Part shown: positions 16,430 to 24,828 of the stretch, piece after piece
Layout: every line of letters starts with the position of its first letter
Numbering within the stretch: the stretch's first letter is position 1
From: Streptomyces carminius
Lineage (GTDB): Bacteria > Actinomycetota > Actinomycetes > Streptomycetales > Streptomycetaceae
Assembly: GCF_002794255.1 (NCBI RefSeq)
Contig: NZ_PGGW01000018.1
Span: 2,501 to 66,370 of the forward strand
Reading direction: 5' to 3'
Length of the DNA: 63,870 nt
Notes under the pieces: model-generated
The model's database searches: none
What the model was told of the DNA's origin: nothing
The model's input: only the letters and a program-made list of their open reading frames with translations
Translations under genes and position numbers: made by a program

Positions 16430-17773
16430 ATGACGGAAACCGACGAGCGAGCCGACGCCACCGTCCCGCCCCGGCCGACCGCGCGCATCCGGCGCGTACG
16501 CCATCCACGCCGCGGCGCGGTGGCCGCCGCCACCGCGCTCCTGCTGTCCCTGTCCGCCGCCCCCGCCCTGGCGGCCTCCCCCGCCGCGCCCCCGCAGAAC
16601 ACCGCACCGCGGGCCGCCGCGCCGCACACCGCCGCGGACCACCCCCGGGGCGCGCTGCTGTCCGTCACGCCCCTGGCCGAGTGGACCGCCGCGGAGCTGA
16701 GCGAGTTCGTCGCGGCCAACGGCGCGGACGCCGCCGCCGTACGCCACGGCGTCACCACCCACCGCGTCACCTACGCCACCATCACCCCGGACGGCGCCCC
16801 GACGACCGCCTCCGCCCTCCTCGCCCTGCCCGACGGCGGCGGCGCACACCTGGCCACCGTCGCCGAACTCCACGGCACCACCGCCCACCGCGACAACGCG
16901 CCCTCCACCGGCGAGAACGTCTCCGTCCTGGGCGCCCTGCTGTACGCCTCCGGCGGCCGGGCCGCCGTCGCCCCCGACTACCTGGGCCTGGGCACCGGCC
17001 CGGGCACCCACCCGTACGTGGACAACCGCTCCTCCGTCTCCGCCTCCCTGGACGCGCTGCGCGCCGCCCGGCCCGCCGCCGCCCGGCACGGCAGGCACCT
17101 GACCGGCGAGGTGTACGTCACCGGCTTCTCGCAGGGCGGCCAGGTCGCCATGGCGCTGGGCGAGGAGCTGTCCCGGGGCGCGGACCGGCACTGGCGGCTG
17201 CGGGCGCTGGCCCCCGTCGCCGGGCCGTACGACCTGCTGGGCGAGGAGCTGCCCGCGCTCTTCGACGGGCGGATCGACGGCCGGTCCGGGGTGTTCTACC
17301 TCACCTACTTCCTCGTCGCCCAGAACCGGCTGCACCCGCTCTACGCCGATCCGCGCGAGGTCTTCCGCGAGCCGTACGCCGGCCGCGTCGAGGAGCTCTT
17401 CGACAACGACCACCAGGACCGGGAGATCGTCGGGCAGCTCCCCGCCACGGTGGCGGAGCTGCTGACCGACGAGTGGTACGAGCGGGTGCGGCACCCCACC
17501 GGCACCCTCGCGGAGGTGCTCCGGCTCAACGACGGCGTCTGCGAGTGGGCGCCGCGCGTACCGGTGAAGCTCCACACCTCCGACGGCGACCGCGACGTGC
17601 CCGTCGGCAACACCGTGAGCTGCGTACGGGAGCTGGCCGAGCGCGGGGTGCGCGCCAGGGTCGTGAACCACGGCGACGCCGGGCACGGCGCCACGTACCG
17701 GGCGGCGATCGGGCACAACGCGCGCTGGTTCGCCCGCCTGGACGCCCCGGGGCACGGCCGCCCGGTCCGCTGA
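16430..17773 (+). CDS. Secreted alpha/beta hydrolase, secretory-lipase (LIP) family
   Basis: A 447-residue exported esterase/lipase. A long basic twin-arginine-containing leader precedes a hydrophobic signal segment (about 32-55, ending ALAAS). The nucleophile elbow GFSQGGQVA lies near 234, and a probable catalytic His is in HGDAGHGATYR near 415, with an Asp (SDGDRDVP) near 386 as acid. ATG 16430 follows GAGGAT at about 16418; the frame is open 48 bases further to a GTG without a ribosome site. A strong hairpin follows. A 55-codon region related to residues about 195-250 recurs as a remnant near 21.4 kb. Confidence 0.85.
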   Translation: MTETDERADATVPPRPTARIRRVRHPRRGAVAAATALLLSLSAAPALAASPAAPPQNTAPRAAAPHTAADHPRGALLSVTPLAEWTAAELSEFVAANGADAAAVRHGVTTHRVTYATITPDGAPTTASALLALPDGGGAHLATVAELHGTTAHRDNAPSTGENVSVLGALLYASGGRAAVAPDYLGLGTGPGTHPYVDNRSSVSASLDALRAARPAAARHGRHLTGEVYVTGFSQGGQVAMALGEELSRGADRHWRLRALAPVAGPYDLLGEELPALFDGRIDGRSGVFYLTYFLVAQNRLHPLYADPREVFREPYAGRVEELFDNDHQDREIVGQLPATVAELLTDEWYERVRHPTGTLAEVLRLNDGVCEWAPRVPVKLHTSDGDRDVPVGNTVSCVRELAERGVRARVVNHGDAGHGATYRAAIGHNARWFARLDAPGHGRPVR

Positions 17774-17794
17774 CCGTCCCGCCGCCCACGGCGT

Positions 17795-17834
17795 ACGGCC
17801 GCCCGCCCGCCCGTCCCGGCGGGCGGGCGGCCGT
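17795..17834. terminator. Strong hairpin between the lipase gene and trmB
   Basis: Perfect 17-bp GC-rich stem with CGTCCC loop just after the hydrolase stop. Its right arm abuts a TAGACT -10-like hexamer (about 17833-17838), so terminator and trmB promoter are adjacent. Confidence 0.8.
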
Positions 17835-17850
17835 AGACTCGTAGCCACTG
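17833..17850 (+). promoter_or_regulatory. Probable leaderless promoter of trmB
   Basis: TAGACT sits 11 bases before the GTG start of trmB with no ribosome site between, the arrangement of leaderless actinomycete transcripts. The -35 region would lie within the terminator stem. Confidence 0.5.
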
Positions 17851-19016
17851 TGTCCGAGAAAGCACCAGAGACCACCGCAGACACCGCTGCGGACACCACC
17901 GCAGAGACCGCCGCGCCCGGGCCGGTGCCCGCCCCGCGCCGCGGGCGGATGTTCCCCGACGGCGACGGCCCCGCCGCCGACCCCGCCGGGGACCGCCACG
18001 AGCGCCGCATCCGCAGCTTCCAGCCGCGCCGCAGCCGGGTCACCGTCAACCAGCGCAAGGCCCTGCTGAAGCTGTGGCCGCAGTGGGGCGTGGAGATCGA
18101 CGGCGACCGCCGGCTGGACCTGGACGAGCTCTTCGACACCCTCCCGCCGGGCGCCCCGGTCGTGCTGGAGATCGGCTTCGGGATGGGCGAGGCCACCGCC
18201 GCGATGGCCGCCGCCGATCCGGGCACCGGCATCCTCGCCGCCGACGTCCACACCCCGGGGCAGGGCAATCTGCTGGCGCTGGCGGAGCGGGACGGGCTGA
18301 CGAACGTCCGGGTCGCCAACGGGGACGCGATCATCCTGCTGCGCGAGATGCTCGGCCCGGGCGTCCTCGCCGGGATCCGCGTCTTCTTCCCCGACCCGTG
18401 GCCCAAGAAGCGGCACCACAAGCGGCGCATCGTCCAGCCGGAGTTCGTGTCGCTGGCCGCCTCCCGGCTGCGGCCGGGCGGGCTGCTGCACTGCGCCACC
18501 GACTGGGAGCCGTACGCGGAGCGGATGCTTCAGGTGCTGTCCGGCTGCCCGGAGCTGGAGAACACGGAGCCGGGCGGCGGCTACGCGCCCCGGCCGGACT
18601 TCCGGCCGCCGACCCGCTTCGAGCGGCAGGGCCTGGCGAAGGGGCACGTCGTCCGCGACCTGCTCTTCCGCCGCGTCCCGGCACCCGGAACACCCGGAAC
18701 TGATGCAGCAGGTCCTGGCCGAGCCGGTCTGGGCAAAGAATCTGAGCGACGAGGACCGGCGCGGCCTGACCGCGCTGTTCTGGTCCAACGTCAACCCGTA
18801 CGGCACCTTCCGCCTGGACATGGACAATCGGCTCGGCCTGGGACTGACCGCTGCCGTGCCCCCGTCCCCGCACCCCGGCGGACACCGCCGACCGATCGAG
18901 TACGGGGACACGATGAGGGCTTCGCTGATCTTCACCGACCCCCGGACGAACGAGGCCGTGTGGCGGACGCTCGACCCGGCGGCCCTCGGTTCCAAGGTGC
19001 TGTCTTGGCCGAATGA
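17850..19016 (+). CDS. trmB: tRNA (guanine-N7-)-methyltransferase with foreign C-terminal tail
   Basis: SAM-dependent enzyme forming m7G46 in tRNA. After a disordered 45-residue N-terminus the core shows the SAM-binding VVLEIGFGMGEATAAMA (about 108-124) and the family hallmark FFPDPWPKKRHHKRRIVQ near 188-206, ending with GLAKGHVVRDLLFRRV near 275. TrmB normally ends about there. Here the frame continues for about 110 extra residues to 19016 because the 3' end is fused to transposase-derived DNA read out of frame. The core looks intact, so activity is plausible. GTG 17850 appears to be a leaderless start. Confidence 0.85.
   Translation: MSEKAPETTADTAADTTAETAAPGPVPAPRRGRMFPDGDGPAADPAGDRHERRIRSFQPRRSRVTVNQRKALLKLWPQWGVEIDGDRRLDLDELFDTLPPGAPVVLEIGFGMGEATAAMAAADPGTGILAADVHTPGQGNLLALAERDGLTNVRVANGDAIILLREMLGPGVLAGIRVFFPDPWPKKRHHKRRIVQPEFVSLAASRLRPGGLLHCATDWEPYAERMLQVLSGCPELENTEPGGGYAPRPDFRPPTRFERQGLAKGHVVRDLLFRRVPAPGTPGTDAAGPGRAGLGKESERRGPARPDRAVLVQRQPVRHLPPGHGQSARPGTDRCRAPVPAPRRTPPTDRVRGHDEGFADLHRPPDERGRVADARPGGPRFQGAVLAE
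18682..18846 (+). pseudogene. Tn3-family transposase C-terminal remnant
   Basis: In the frame offset from trmB, about 55 codons read PEHPELMQQVLAEPVWAKNL then LTALFWSNVNPYGTFRLDMD and NRLGLGL. The L-W-x-H/N-VNPYGxFxLDM-xRL pattern is the characteristic C-terminus of Tn3-family DDE transposases. No start, no catalytic DDE part and no terminal inverted repeats remain. It overlaps the 3' end of the trmB reading frame. Sequence between it and the 4-OT gene (18850-19016) has no clear origin. Confidence 0.65.
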
Positions 19017-19028
19017 CGGCCGGTGCGG

Positions 19029-19259
19029 TCAGGCGTCGCTGGTGTCGGTCGGTGTCGCCTCGCCGAGCATGGCGAGGGTCAGCACGTTGCCGGAGATGCC
19101 CCAGCCGCCGTCGGCGACCTCTTCGACCAGAACCATGGTGTTGTTGCGGGCGCGCTCGCCGTAGATCTCGACGTACAGCTCGGTGGTGCGGGTGACGATC
19201 TCCTCCTTCTGCTTCGGGGTGAGGGTCTTCTCGGGGACCTTGAAGTTCGCGAAAGGCAT
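19029..19259 (-). CDS. 4-oxalocrotonate tautomerase family protein
   Basis: A 76-residue protein of the small tautomerase superfamily. Met is followed by Pro (MPFANFKVPEK), giving the N-terminal catalytic Pro1 after Met removal. The length and a VLVEEV strand in mid-protein fit the beta-alpha-beta fold; members assemble as multimers. It lies on the same strand downstream of an SDR gene and an SDR remnant, suggesting a small catabolic or detoxification operon. The substrate cannot be inferred. A ribosome site-like GGAACAACC lies upstream. Confidence 0.82.
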   Translation of the reverse strand: MPFANFKVPEKTLTPKQKEEIVTRTTELYVEIYGERARNNTMVLVEEVADGGWGISGNVLTLAMLGEATPTDTSDA

Positions 19260-19288
19260 GGCTGGTTGTTCCTTCTCTCAGTGGGGTG

Positions 19289-19482
19289 TTACAGGGAGCT
19301 GCCTGCGGTGAGCAGGCGGTCCAGTCCGATGCGGCGGAAGAAGTCGGTGCGGAGGCGGTCGGCGACCGCGGAGACGACTTCGCTGCCGTCCCGGCTGGGG
19401 TCTGTGTGGGTGCGCAGGGGCCGGGTGCCGTGCTTCATCGCGACCAGTCGCGCGACGGCTTCAGCGACGCTGGGCGGGCGGT
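19289..19482 (-). pseudogene. Orphan C-terminal tail of a second SDR oxidoreductase
   Basis: Immediately after the SDR stop, another minus-strand frame reads SVAEAVARLVAMKHGTRPLR, then THTDPSRDGSEVVSAVADRL and RTDFFRRIGLDRLL to a TAA at 19289. This resembles the C-terminal extension of some short-chain dehydrogenases (AVARLVGMPxGTRPxRxHxDP...RIGL). There is no start or Rossmann part, so it looks like a deletion remnant. It is not in frame with the intact upstream SDR. Confidence 0.55.
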
Positions 19483-20265
19483 TCAGATGATTCCGCCGTT
19501 GGCGCGGACGACCTGTCCGTTGATCCAGTGGCCGACCGGGGAGGCCAGGAACGCGACGACCTCGGCGATGTCGGCCGGGGTACCGAGTCGCTCCAGCGGG
19601 GGCTGGGCGGCCAGGCGGGCGATGGTCTCCTCGTCCTTGCCGTCCAAAAAAAGGTCGGTGGCCGTGGGGCCGGGCGCGACGGCGTTGGCGGTGACGTCCC
19701 GGCCCCGCAGCTCCCGGGCCAGGATCATCGTCAGCGCCTCGACCGCGCCCTTGCTGGCGGAGTACGCGCCGTAGCCCGGGAAGGCCAGCCCCACCACGGA
19801 CGTGGAGAACGTCACGATCGCGCCGCCGGGGCGCACCCGACGGGCGGCCTGCTGGACGACGACGAACGTGCCGCGGATGTTGGTACGGTGCAGGTCGTCC
19901 AGGACGGCCAGGTCCAGCTGGGCGATCGGCGCCATGTGTGCCCGCCCGGCCGCGTGCACGACGACGTCGACACCGCCGAACTCTGCTTCGGCCGCGTCGA
20001 ACAGGGCCGCGACGGCGTGTTCGTCGGCGACGTCGGCACGCACCGCGATCGCCCGGCCACCGCCGGTGACGGCCTCCTTCGCGGCGGCTTCGGCCTCGTC
20101 CCGGTTGCCGGCGTAGCCGACCACGACGGCGTACCCGTCGGCGGCCAGCCGGCCGACGGTCCGGCGGCCGATGCCGCGCGAGCCACCGGTGACGATCGCG
20201 ACACGGGGTGAGGCGGAGGGCTGAGCCGGGGCAGCGGTCCCGTCGAGGGAAGTGGAGATGGGCAT
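19483..20265 (-). CDS. SDR family oxidoreductase
   Basis: A 260-residue classical short-chain dehydrogenase/reductase using NAD(P)H. It shows TGGSRGIG cofactor binding at about 26-33, an HAAG variant of the NNAG motif near 106, the catalytic Ser in TFSTSVV near 153, the YSASK catalytic motif near 168, and a complete C-terminus VGHWINGQVVRANGG. It is transcribed divergently from an XRE regulator, the standard layout for a regulator and its target. The substrate is unknown. The ATG at 20265 is preferred; a short disordered N-terminus precedes the fold. Confidence 0.92.
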   Translation of the reverse strand: MPISTSLDGTAAPAQPSASPRVAIVTGGSRGIGRRTVGRLAADGYAVVVGYAGNRDEAEAAAKEAVTGGGRAIAVRADVADEHAVAALFDAAEAEFGGVDVVVHAAGRAHMAPIAQLDLAVLDDLHRTNIRGTFVVVQQAARRVRPGGAIVTFSTSVVGLAFPGYGAYSASKGAVEALTMILARELRGRDVTANAVAPGPTATDLFLDGKDEETIARLAAQPPLERLGTPADIAEVVAFLASPVGHWINGQVVRANGGII

Positions 20266-20423
20266 AACTGACTCCTGTGGTGGATGCGGGTCGGGCCGCG
20301 GTCTCGCCGTCGCCCTGCTGCGTCATCCACGATCGGCCGGTCCCCCACCCCTAGCCAGGGCTGCGATTACCCAGGGGATGCCACCCTCTGGCTACGGCTC
20401 GGCGCGCGCGCGACCATGAAGGG

Positions 20424-21329
20424 GTGAACCTTCCAGAACTCGGCGCCTTCCTCAGGACACGCCGCGACCGCATCCGCCCCGCCGAGGTCGGTCTCCCCCA
20501 AGGCCCGCGCCGGCGCGTCCCCGGGCTGCGCCGCGAGGAAGTCGCCCAGCTGGCAGGGCTGTCAGCCGACTACTACACCGAGCTGGAACGCGGCAGCGCG
20601 AAGAACGGCGTGCAGCCTTCGGCCCAGACCCTGGCCGCCCTCGCCCGAGCCCTGCGCCTGAACGGCGACGAGCGCGACCACCTGTTTCACCTGGCCGAAC
20701 GGCCGGTCCCCCCGTCAGTACACGGACCGTCGGCACACGTGCAGCCCGCGCTCCTCGGACTCCTGGACCGGCTGTCCAACACCCCCGCGCGCGTCATCAC
20801 CGACCTGCACGAAACCCTGGTGGAAAACGACCTGGCCCTGACCCTGCTCGGCAAGTCCCCGGCACACCGCGGCCCGGCGGGGAGCTTCGTGTACCGCTGG
20901 TTCACCGACCCGCAGGCGCGCGAGAGGTACCCGTCCGAGGACCACCCGCACCACTCCCGGGTGTTCGTGGCCGACCTCCAAGCAGCGGCCGCCAGGCGCG
21001 GCCGGGACGCGGAGGTCACGAAGATGATCGCCGTGCTACGCCACCGCAGCCAGGAGTTCGCAGCCCTCTGGGACACCCACGACGTCGCGGTGCGCCGCAT
21101 GGACCACAAGAAGATCATCCACCCCACGCTCGGCGTCATCGAACTCGACTGCCACAACCTCCTCAGCGAAGACGGACGCCAACGCCTGCTGTGGTTCACC
21201 GCCCCGCCCGGAAGCCCGGGAGCCGAGCAACTGGAACTGCTGTCCGTCATAGGGACCCAGAACCTGGGCGTCACGGAGGGCACGGCACCGGAGGGGGCGT
21301 CCGCGGCGGAATCCGGATCGCAGCCCTGA
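20424..21329 (+). CDS. XRE family regulator with MmyB-like ligand domain
   Basis: A 301-residue regulator. The N-terminal HTH (about 5-70) includes LRREEVAQLAGLSADYYTEL. The C-terminal domain (about 100-275) has RVITDLHETLVENDLALTLL and RWFTDPQARERYP, matching the MmyB-type ligand-binding fold common in Streptomyces, which may bind a fatty acid-like ligand. It is divergent from the SDR gene with about 160 bases between; regulation of that gene is the likely role. The ATG/GTG region at 20424 (GTGAACCTTCC) is the start. Confidence 0.9.
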   Translation: MNLPELGAFLRTRRDRIRPAEVGLPQGPRRRVPGLRREEVAQLAGLSADYYTELERGSAKNGVQPSAQTLAALARALRLNGDERDHLFHLAERPVPPSVHGPSAHVQPALLGLLDRLSNTPARVITDLHETLVENDLALTLLGKSPAHRGPAGSFVYRWFTDPQARERYPSEDHPHHSRVFVADLQAAAARRGRDAEVTKMIAVLRHRSQEFAALWDTHDVAVRRMDHKKIIHPTLGVIELDCHNLLSEDGRQRLLWFTAPPGSPGAEQLELLSVIGTQNLGVTEGTAPEGASAAESGSQP

Positions 21330-21387
21330 CCCGCGCCGCCGAGGGGGGACCGCCTTCCCGGCAAGGCGTGGCGGCCCCTACCCCCAC

Positions 21388-21560
21388 AGGGGCCCGGGCC
21401 ACCACCCGTACCTGGACACCCGCTCCGCCGTCTCCGCCGCCCTGGACGCGCTGCGCGCCGCCCGCTCCGCCGCGCGGCGGCTCGGCAGGCAGCTGACCGG
21501 CGAGGTGTACGCCACCGGCTTCTCCCGGGGCGGGCAGGTCGCCATGGCGCCGGGCCGGGC
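21388..21560 (+). pseudogene. Decayed fragment of a secretory-lipase-family hydrolase
   Basis: About 57 codons read GHHPYLDTRSAVSAALDALR and LTGEVYATGFSRGGQVAMAP, paralogous to the intact hydrolase at 16430-17773 (there GTHPYVDNRSSVSASLDALR and LTGEVYVTGFSQGGQVAMAL). There is no start codon, no flanking hydrolase sequence, and the reading then diverges into Pro-rich nonsense. It is a partial duplication or the scar of a deleted second copy. No gene is visible in 21330-21701 otherwise. Confidence 0.8.
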
Positions 21561-21701
21561 CCCCACTCCCCCGCCGGACCACCAAAGAACGCCGGAGGCC
21601 ACCGGAGACACGGCGCAGCCCCCGGTCGATACCCGGCCGATACTCATCCGATCCGGAGTGGAGTCTGGCAATCCGCCCCCGGGTGGGCTCATCCTCGTCG
21701 G

Positions 21702-22955
21702 GTGCACCATGAGCTCCCGGCGGCAACGACGACGGCGGACGGAGCGCGGCGCGGCGCCGCCGCGCGCCGCGTCCTGCCCGCCGCGGCCCTCACCGTGCTG
21801 CTGGGGCTGTGCGGGGCGGTGATCCTCGCGCTCGTCCACGAGCAGACCGGCTCCCACGGCTTCCTCGTCGGGCTGAGCCTGGCCCTGGTGCCCGTACCGC
21901 TGCTGCTGGCCGGCTTCCGCTGGCTGGACCGGGCCGCGCCCACCCCGCTGCGCAACCTGCTCTTCGCCTTCGGCTGGGGCGCCTGCGCGGCCACCCTGGT
22001 GGCGATCACCGTGAACGGCTTCGCGACCGAGTGGCTGGCCTCCTCCGTCCTGCCCCGCGCCCCGGACCGGGCCGACACCCTCGGCACCACCGTCGTCGCG
22101 CCCGTGGTGGAGGAGACGGCGAAGGCGGGCGCGGTGCTGCTGCTGTACCTGCACCGGCCGCGGGACTTCGGCGGGCTCCTCTCCGGCGTCGTCACGGCGG
22201 GGATCACCGCCACCGGCTTCGCCTTCACCGAGAACATCCTCTACCTGGGGCGGGCCTTCGGCGAGGACCTGGCGTTCGGGCAGACGGGCCTGGAGTCGAC
22301 GACGCTGGACACCTTCGTCCAGCGGGTGGTGCTGGGGCCGCTGGCGCACCCGCTGTTCACGGTGCTGGTGGGGCTGGGCTTCGGCGCGGCGGCCCTGGCC
22401 GCCCGGCACCGGCGCGTACTGCGCACGGCGCTGCCGCTGCTGGGGCTGGTGGCGGCCGTCCTGCTGCACGCGGTGTGGAACGGCGCGGCGTCCCGGGACA
22501 TGGACGTCTTCCTCACGGTCTACGGCGCCTTCATGGCGCCGGTGCTGGGGGTGGTGGCCGCGGTGGCGCTGTGGGCACGGCGGCGCGTGCTGCGCACCGT
22601 ACGGGCCACGCTGCCGCGGTACGCGGCGGCCGGGTGGCTCGCCGATCCCGAGCCGCACGCCCTGGGCTGCCTGCGCGCCCGCGCCCTGGCCCGCGACCTC
22701 GCCCGCCGCGGCGGCGGCCGGCGGGCCGCCCGCGCGGTGGCCGAGTACCACCGCGCGGCCACGTCCCTGGCGCTGCTCCGCGCCCGCGCGGAGCGCGGCG
22801 CCCCGCCCCCGGGCTTCCCCGACCACGAACGCGCCCTGCTCCACACCCTCTGGCACCGCCGCCCGGTGGCGAGCCCCCCGACCGCCTCGGCGGCCCGGGC
22901 CGCCGTCCGGCCCCGTGGAGCCCACGGGGCCGGGGGCCAGGCGTATCAGCGCTGA
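21702..22955 (+). CDS. PrsW family intramembrane metalloprotease
   Basis: A 417-residue polytopic membrane protease with about nine hydrophobic helices in the first 300 residues. It has the family motifs VVEETAKAG (near 137), FAFTENILY (near 173), LAHPLFT (near 215) and HAVWNGA (near 256), the Glu/His metal-binding set. In Bacillus PrsW cleaves the anti-sigma factor RsiW; the target here is unknown, although several sigma/anti-sigma-type proteins are nearby. A hydrophilic, probably cytoplasmic C-terminal region of about 110 residues follows. The GTG at 21702 lacks a strong ribosome site. The last gene before the defence-type island. Confidence 0.9.
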   Translation: MHHELPAATTTADGARRGAAARRVLPAAALTVLLGLCGAVILALVHEQTGSHGFLVGLSLALVPVPLLLAGFRWLDRAAPTPLRNLLFAFGWGACAATLVAITVNGFATEWLASSVLPRAPDRADTLGTTVVAPVVEETAKAGAVLLLYLHRPRDFGGLLSGVVTAGITATGFAFTENILYLGRAFGEDLAFGQTGLESTTLDTFVQRVVLGPLAHPLFTVLVGLGFGAAALAARHRRVLRTALPLLGLVAAVLLHAVWNGAASRDMDVFLTVYGAFMAPVLGVVAAVALWARRRVLRTVRATLPRYAAAGWLADPEPHALGCLRARALARDLARRGGGRRAARAVAEYHRAATSLALLRARAERGAPPPGFPDHERALLHTLWHRRPVASPPTASAARAAVRPRGAHGAGGQAYQR

Positions 22956-22973
22956 CGCCGGTGTGGTGTCCGG

Positions 22974-24827
22974 TCAGGAGAAGAAACCGGGCACCTTGTC
23001 GTCGGGGGTACCGACCAGCAGGGCACGGTCGAGGAAGATGTTGTTCATCTCGCAGCTCGTCTCGGGCAGCAGAACGCACGCGTGGCAGGCCGCGAGGTTG
23101 AGGCTGTTCACACCACTGGCGTCGGACTCCATGCACAGCGGATCGGCGGAGCACCACGAAATCCGTTCGAGCGCCGACTTCAGTGAATCAGCCAGGCTCT
23201 GTGGTTCGCCCTGGGCGACGATGCCACCGAGACTTCCCGCCGAGTCGCTGGTGGCGGTGTAGAGAAGCACACCGGCCATGTCCTCGTTGACGTAGAGGCG
23301 CTCACGAATCGCGGAGGCGGGGTAACCGCAGTCCAGGCTCCACTCGTTGATCAGAGCGTGTGCCAGGGTGTGAAGAAGGACGAAACGCGAGGTCAGCGAG
23401 GAATCCACCGGAACCTTGCGGTCCTTCACCCGTCTGCGGAGATGGCTCTCATGGTTCCGGCGCAACCGCTGCGCACGGGCTTCCGGGGAGTCGGGGCCGG
23501 TGAGTGCCTCCCACGTCGCCAGTTTTTCCGGGTCCAGGGAGAGGAAAACCCCTTCTCCGATGACCTCGATGGCGGGAAGCCAGTTGACTTCCTCCTTGTT
23601 CAGCGCGAGGTCGACCGCGCGTTCCCGGTCCTCCTTGACGCGCATGAGGGGCTCGATACGGGTGAAGCTGTGGAGCGCCCGCACCTCGCGGAGGCGTTTG
23701 ACGAGCATGACCTGGTCAATTCCAGGCACTTCCACCTTTCCGGCGTTCTTCGGAGGGAGGCAGACGAAGTGCTGGTTGTCCGGGTGCTCCGGGGTCTCCC
23801 TGCGTAGCTGCCGGTACTCCTCCTGCCGGATCCTGCTCGCGGCCTCGAAAGCGGTTTCGTCCTCGGGTTCCTCCTGCGGCTGCTCGCCCGCGCTCTCCAA
23901 CGTCCGGACGGTCTGAATCACCTCCTCCTCGCTGTAGCGGTCGAGCCACCCCTCATCTTGCGCGTACTCACCGATGCGTTCGTCGCTCTTGCCGACCAGA
24001 TGTTTCCTGCTCTGGTTCACGAGCTGCATCAGTTTGCGGTGCCAGGGCGGGATGGACAGTGCGGAGGCGACGTTGGGGAACCATGCGGCGGAAGAACCAC
24101 GCTGCAGTACGCGGAGAGGGCTGGTGCAGTTGGCCTCACGCGCACCCCGGCCGAACCAGGGACGACCCCCCCGGCAGGTGATCCCCAACGCGGCCATGGC
24201 ATCCCGGCCGAAGGCACCCTCCAGCGATCCGCTCTCGCCGCAGTCGCATGTGACCACGATGCCCCGCAGGCTGGCTGTGCGCCCCTCACTGTGGAGGGAC
24301 AACCGGGCTTTCGCCGGATCACAGCCGCGGCGAGCCCTGCGCTCATCGCCACGCCGGGCGTGCAGCCACTGCCAGTACGGGAACTCGTCCAGGTGGCCAT
24401 GGGCGCAGGCGACGACGAAGCGAGAGGGTACGAGGGGAACCTCGCAGTCACCGCAGTTGTTGTCGTTGCGCCGGCCGCCGAAGTCCCGGAACCTTTTCAG
24501 GGCGGAGCACTTGGGGCAGGAGTACGTCTCCGGGAAGCGACGCACCTTCACACCGTTGCCGCTCGGGGCCGGGGCGGCGGGCGGCAGTCGGAAGCCGTTC
24601 ACCTTCAAGCACTCCTGCAGGCGCGGCTCAAACAGGATGTCGTCGGCCCGAGTGCCCCAGGTGTCCAAACCGCTGACGATGAACGACTGGTCGCCAATGG
24701 CGATCATCGCCCCGACACCGTACGTAGTGATCTGCTGAGCGCGTCGGACCGCGCCCAACGGCGACTTGCGGACCTTCTCCTGCCGCGCCGCGTTGCCGGC
24801 ACCACCGGCCGTGGATCGACGTGCCAT
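22974..24827 (-). CDS. drmB: DrmB-like DUF1998 protein of a DISARM-related system
   Basis: A 617-residue protein of the DUF1998/DrmB type, a core component of DISARM anti-phage systems that partners the DrmA helicase. A Zn-ribbon-like CPKC...CGDC lies near 104-125, HGHLDEFPYWQW near 140, and the DUF1998 signature LLHTLAHALINEW near 486. A C-terminal Cys-rich segment (WCSADPLC...CHACVLLPETSC, about 555-590) completes the family pattern. ATG 24827 begins one base after the drmA stop, so translation is coupled. The frame is open for another 105 codons upstream, but that overlaps drmA and is a shadow. Last gene of a four-gene minus-strand operon. Confidence 0.88.
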   Translation of the reverse strand: MARRSTAGGAGNAARQEKVRKSPLGAVRRAQQITTYGVGAMIAIGDQSFIVSGLDTWGTRADDILFEPRLQECLKVNGFRLPPAAPAPSGNGVKVRRFPETYSCPKCSALKRFRDFGGRRNDNNCGDCEVPLVPSRFVVACAHGHLDEFPYWQWLHARRGDERRARRGCDPAKARLSLHSEGRTASLRGIVVTCDCGESGSLEGAFGRDAMAALGITCRGGRPWFGRGAREANCTSPLRVLQRGSSAAWFPNVASALSIPPWHRKLMQLVNQSRKHLVGKSDERIGEYAQDEGWLDRYSEEEVIQTVRTLESAGEQPQEEPEDETAFEAASRIRQEEYRQLRRETPEHPDNQHFVCLPPKNAGKVEVPGIDQVMLVKRLREVRALHSFTRIEPLMRVKEDRERAVDLALNKEEVNWLPAIEVIGEGVFLSLDPEKLATWEALTGPDSPEARAQRLRRNHESHLRRRVKDRKVPVDSSLTSRFVLLHTLAHALINEWSLDCGYPASAIRERLYVNEDMAGVLLYTATSDSAGSLGGIVAQGEPQSLADSLKSALERISWCSADPLCMESDASGVNSLNLAACHACVLLPETSCEMNNIFLDRALLVGTPDDKVPGFFS

Positions 24828-24828
24828 C

